A stretch of DNA of 14,611 nucleotides, from positions 1 through 14,611 of the forward strand of contig CANLGS010000028.1 in assembly GCA_947490035.1 (NCBI GenBank), read 5' to 3'. Each line of letters starts with the position of its first letter. Within the stretch, counting starts at the first letter, position 1. Below the pieces are notes generated by a model that saw only the letters and a list, made by a program, of their open reading frames with translations, had not been told where the DNA came from and searched no databases. Both the position numbers and the translations under genes were made by a program. This document shows, one piece after another, positions 12,944-14,611 of this stretch. Source of the DNA: Gemmataceae bacterium. GTDB lineage: Bacteria; Planctomycetota; Planctomycetia; Gemmatales; Gemmataceae.

Positions 12944-13019
12944 CGTTATCCAACATTTCGTTTCGGCACGAAGATCATCGGCGGCGTTACTGAGTGCAGA
13001 ACGACACACGGGAGGTTCC

Positions 13020-13508
13020 GTGCGGGATATCCTTGAACAACTGCTCCGCGCGACGGGCGTGCCCAACCCGGAGCGCGCCGAACAACTGTGGGCCGAGTAC
13101 CGCGCCGGCGGGGCCGAGGCGAACACCGCGTTCGCCACCCTGATCGGGTGGTACGGGGGCGCGATCTACTGCCGCATCTGGGGATTCGTGCGCTCCGACG
13201 CGGCCGACGACGTGTTCCAGGAGGTGCTGGTCCGGCTCCACCGCGAGCGGGCGAGGCTGGCGACGTTCGCGCACGCCCTGCGGTGGCTCCACACGGTCGC
13301 GAGTTCGCGGTGCGTGGACGCCCACCGGCGCGAGTCGCGACGAACCGCACACGAGTTGGTGAAGGCGATCTCCGTTGAAAGCTCCGTGCCGCCGGAAACA
13401 CAGTTGGAGTTTCAAGAGGCGCTACGGGTCGGGCTATCGAAGCTCTCGCCCGAGGAACGGGAAGCGGTGGCGCTGGTGTTCCAATTCTATGCCTTCAAAC
13501 TTCCGTGA
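13020..13508 (+). CDS. ECF-type sigma factor lacking region 4
   Basis: This gene encodes 162 residues from GTG at 13020, with GGAGG at 13011-13015. Residues about 35-110 are sigma region 2: FATLIGWYGGAIYCRIWGFV, SDAADDVFQEVLVRLHRERA, then LRWLHTVASSRCVDAHRRES, the -10 recognition helix. A linker leads to LSKLSPEEREAVALVFQFYA. SPEEREAVALVF is the beginning of region 4, where relatives continue with a helix-turn-helix that reads the -35 element. Here the protein stops after FKLP. No region 4 sequence was found in the other frames before the terminator at 13534, so it is truncated rather than frameshifted. It may be a remnant, or a factor or modulator that works without -35 contact. Confidence 0.78.
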   Translation: MRDILEQLLRATGVPNPERAEQLWAEYRAGGAEANTAFATLIGWYGGAIYCRIWGFVRSDAADDVFQEVLVRLHRERARLATFAHALRWLHTVASSRCVDAHRRESRRTAHELVKAISVESSVPPETQLEFQEALRVGLSKLSPEEREAVALVFQFYAFKLP

Positions 13509-13533
13509 AGCGAAAGACGACCGCCCGACGACG

Positions 13534-13570
13534 AAGCCCGCCGGGTCGCGCCGGTGGGCTTTCCCTTTTT
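13534..13570 (+). terminator. Intrinsic terminator after the sigma-like gene
   Basis: An 11-bp stem pairs AAGCCCGCCGG (13534-13544) with CCGGTGGGCTT (13551-13561), with one G-U pair and a 6-base loop. It is followed by TCCCTTTTT. It separates the sigma-like gene from the aminotransferase gene. Confidence 0.85.
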
Positions 13571-13615
13571 CCGCCGCTACAACACCCGGTATTCCCACAC
13601 GCACGGAGTACCGCC

Positions 13616-14611
13616 ATGTCCGATACCGCTTCCGACCCGTGGTTCCAGACGCTGTTCGCCGACCGCATCGGCGGGGCCAACTACGGCAAGGGCACCGACA
13701 TCTACAAGTTCGAGAAGATCAAGCGCGCCAAGCGCAAGGCGATGGCCGAACACCCAGAGCGCAAACTCCTCGACTTCGGCATCGGCGAAAATGATGACAT
13801 GGCCGACCCGACCGTGCGCGAGGCGCTGACGCGCGAGGCCAACAAGGTCGAGAACCGCGGCTACGCGGACAACGGCATCGCCAACTACAAGGAGGCCGCC
13901 GCCGAGTTCATGCAGAAGCAGTTCGGCGTCACCCTCGACCCGGTGACGGAGGTGTGTCACTGCATCGGCAGCAAGCCCGCCTACGCGATGCTCCCGGCGG
14001 TGTTCATCAACCCCGGCGATGTCACGCTCATGACCGTGCCCGGCTACCCGGTCGCGGGGACGTGGACGCGCTACCTCGGCGGCGACGTGGTGCGCCTCCC
14101 GCTGCTGGAGAAGAACGGCTTCTTCCCCGACCTCGACGGCATCGCGGACGACGTGAAGAAGCGCGCGAAGCTGATGGTCATCAACTACCCGAACTCGCCC
14201 ACGGGCGCGGTCGCGACGAAGGACTTCTACAAGCGGGTCATCGAGTTCGCGCACAAGCACAAGGTCGTGATCGTGCAGGACGCGGCGCACATCCTTCTCA
14301 GCTATAAGGCCGAACCGCTGAGCTTCCTTCAAGTGGACGGCGCGAAGGAAGTGGGCGTCGAGGTGCATTCGATGTCGAAGGGGTTCAACATGATCGGCTG
14401 GCGGCTCGGGTTCGTGTGCGGACACCCGAAGATCGTGCAGGCTTACGCCGACGTGAAGGACAACAGCGACAGCGGGCAGTTCATGGCGGTGCAGCACGCC
14501 GCGGCGCAGGCGCTGCGGACGCCGGAAATCCCGGTCGCGGTGCGGACGAAGTACAAGCGGCGGCTTGAGAAACTGGTCGCGGCTTTGAAGCAGGTGGGCT
14601 TCAAGTGCGAG
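13616..14611 (+). CDS. dapL: LL-diaminopimelate aminotransferase-like protein (3' end outside window)
   Basis: The first 332 codons are present and the gene runs off the right edge. The start at 13616 follows GGAG at 13604-13607. It is a fold-type I, PLP-dependent aminotransferase. NYPNSPTG (190-197) has the conserved Asn193, VIVQDAAHILLSY has Asp222 for the PLP nitrogen, and SMSKGFNMIGWRLG has the PLP Lys255 and Arg263. The N-terminal blocks FADRIGGANYGKGTDIYKFE, LLDFGIGEND and GYADNGI, with VPGYPVAG, fit the DapL branch. DapL makes LL-diaminopimelate from tetrahydrodipicolinate for lysine and peptidoglycan and is common in planctomycetes. Another class I/II aminotransferase specificity cannot be excluded. 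Confidence 0.85.
   Translation, partial: MSDTASDPWFQTLFADRIGGANYGKGTDIYKFEKIKRAKRKAMAEHPERKLLDFGIGENDDMADPTVREALTREANKVENRGYADNGIANYKEAAAEFMQKQFGVTLDPVTEVCHCIGSKPAYAMLPAVFINPGDVTLMTVPGYPVAGTWTRYLGGDVVRLPLLEKNGFFPDLDGIADDVKKRAKLMVINYPNSPTGAVATKDFYKRVIEFAHKHKVVIVQDAAHILLSYKAEPLSFLQVDGAKEVGVEVHSMSKGFNMIGWRLGFVCGHPKIVQAYADVKDNSDSGQFMAVQHAAAQALRTPEIPVAVRTKYKRRLEKLVAALKQVGFKCE

Overview
The window looks like a chromosomal piece of a Gemmata-like planctomycete (Gemmataceae). The reasons are high GC throughout, a TIGR02996 'repeat-companion' domain protein with leucine-rich repeats, a Tat-exported DUF1501 protein, a Tat-exported Gfo/Idh/MocA oxidoreductase, a secreted glucose/sorbosone dehydrogenase-like protein, a DapL-type aminotransferase, and many palindromic intergenic repeats. 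This placement rests on reading the proteins, not on a database search.

Region 1 (about 1-2500) is accessory. It holds a 101-bp direct repeat (1-101 and 1102-1202), a secreted NTF2/SnoaL-like gene, a BrnT/antitoxin pair whose toxin frame is cut by one TGA, and two overlapping small genes of unknown function. Two imperfect palindromes (283-377 and 1782-1893) share the same right end and resemble integron attC sites. One ends 31 bases before the SnoaL-like gene and the other begins 10 bases after the antitoxin stop. I read this as an integron-cassette-like stretch without a visible integrase; this is the leading finding.

Region 2 (2611-6503) holds two divergent genes for exported proteins: a two-propeller dehydrogenase-like protein on the minus strand and a DUF1501 protein on the plus strand. 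A long imperfect palindrome lies between them, and its ends carry outward-facing -35-like hexamers.

Region 3 (6513-8521) is a compact unit with its own promoter-like sequence. It encodes a VapB45/DUF433-type antitoxin, a VapC45-like PIN toxin overlapping it by ATGA, and a TIGR02996/LRR protein starting 4 bases later.

Region 4 (8591-11533) is a same-strand run: an exported ankyrin-repeat protein, a secreted alpha/beta hydrolase and a Tat-exported oxidoreductase. A nested palindrome lies after the hydrolase. A terminator framed by inverted heptamer repeats follows the oxidoreductase.

Region 5 (11922-14611) encodes a membrane protein with a papain/NlpC-like Cys-His domain, an ECF sigma factor lacking region 4, and a DapL-like aminotransferase that runs off the window. 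Clear intrinsic terminators follow the first two. No rRNA, tRNA, CRISPR array, intact transposase or integrase was seen.
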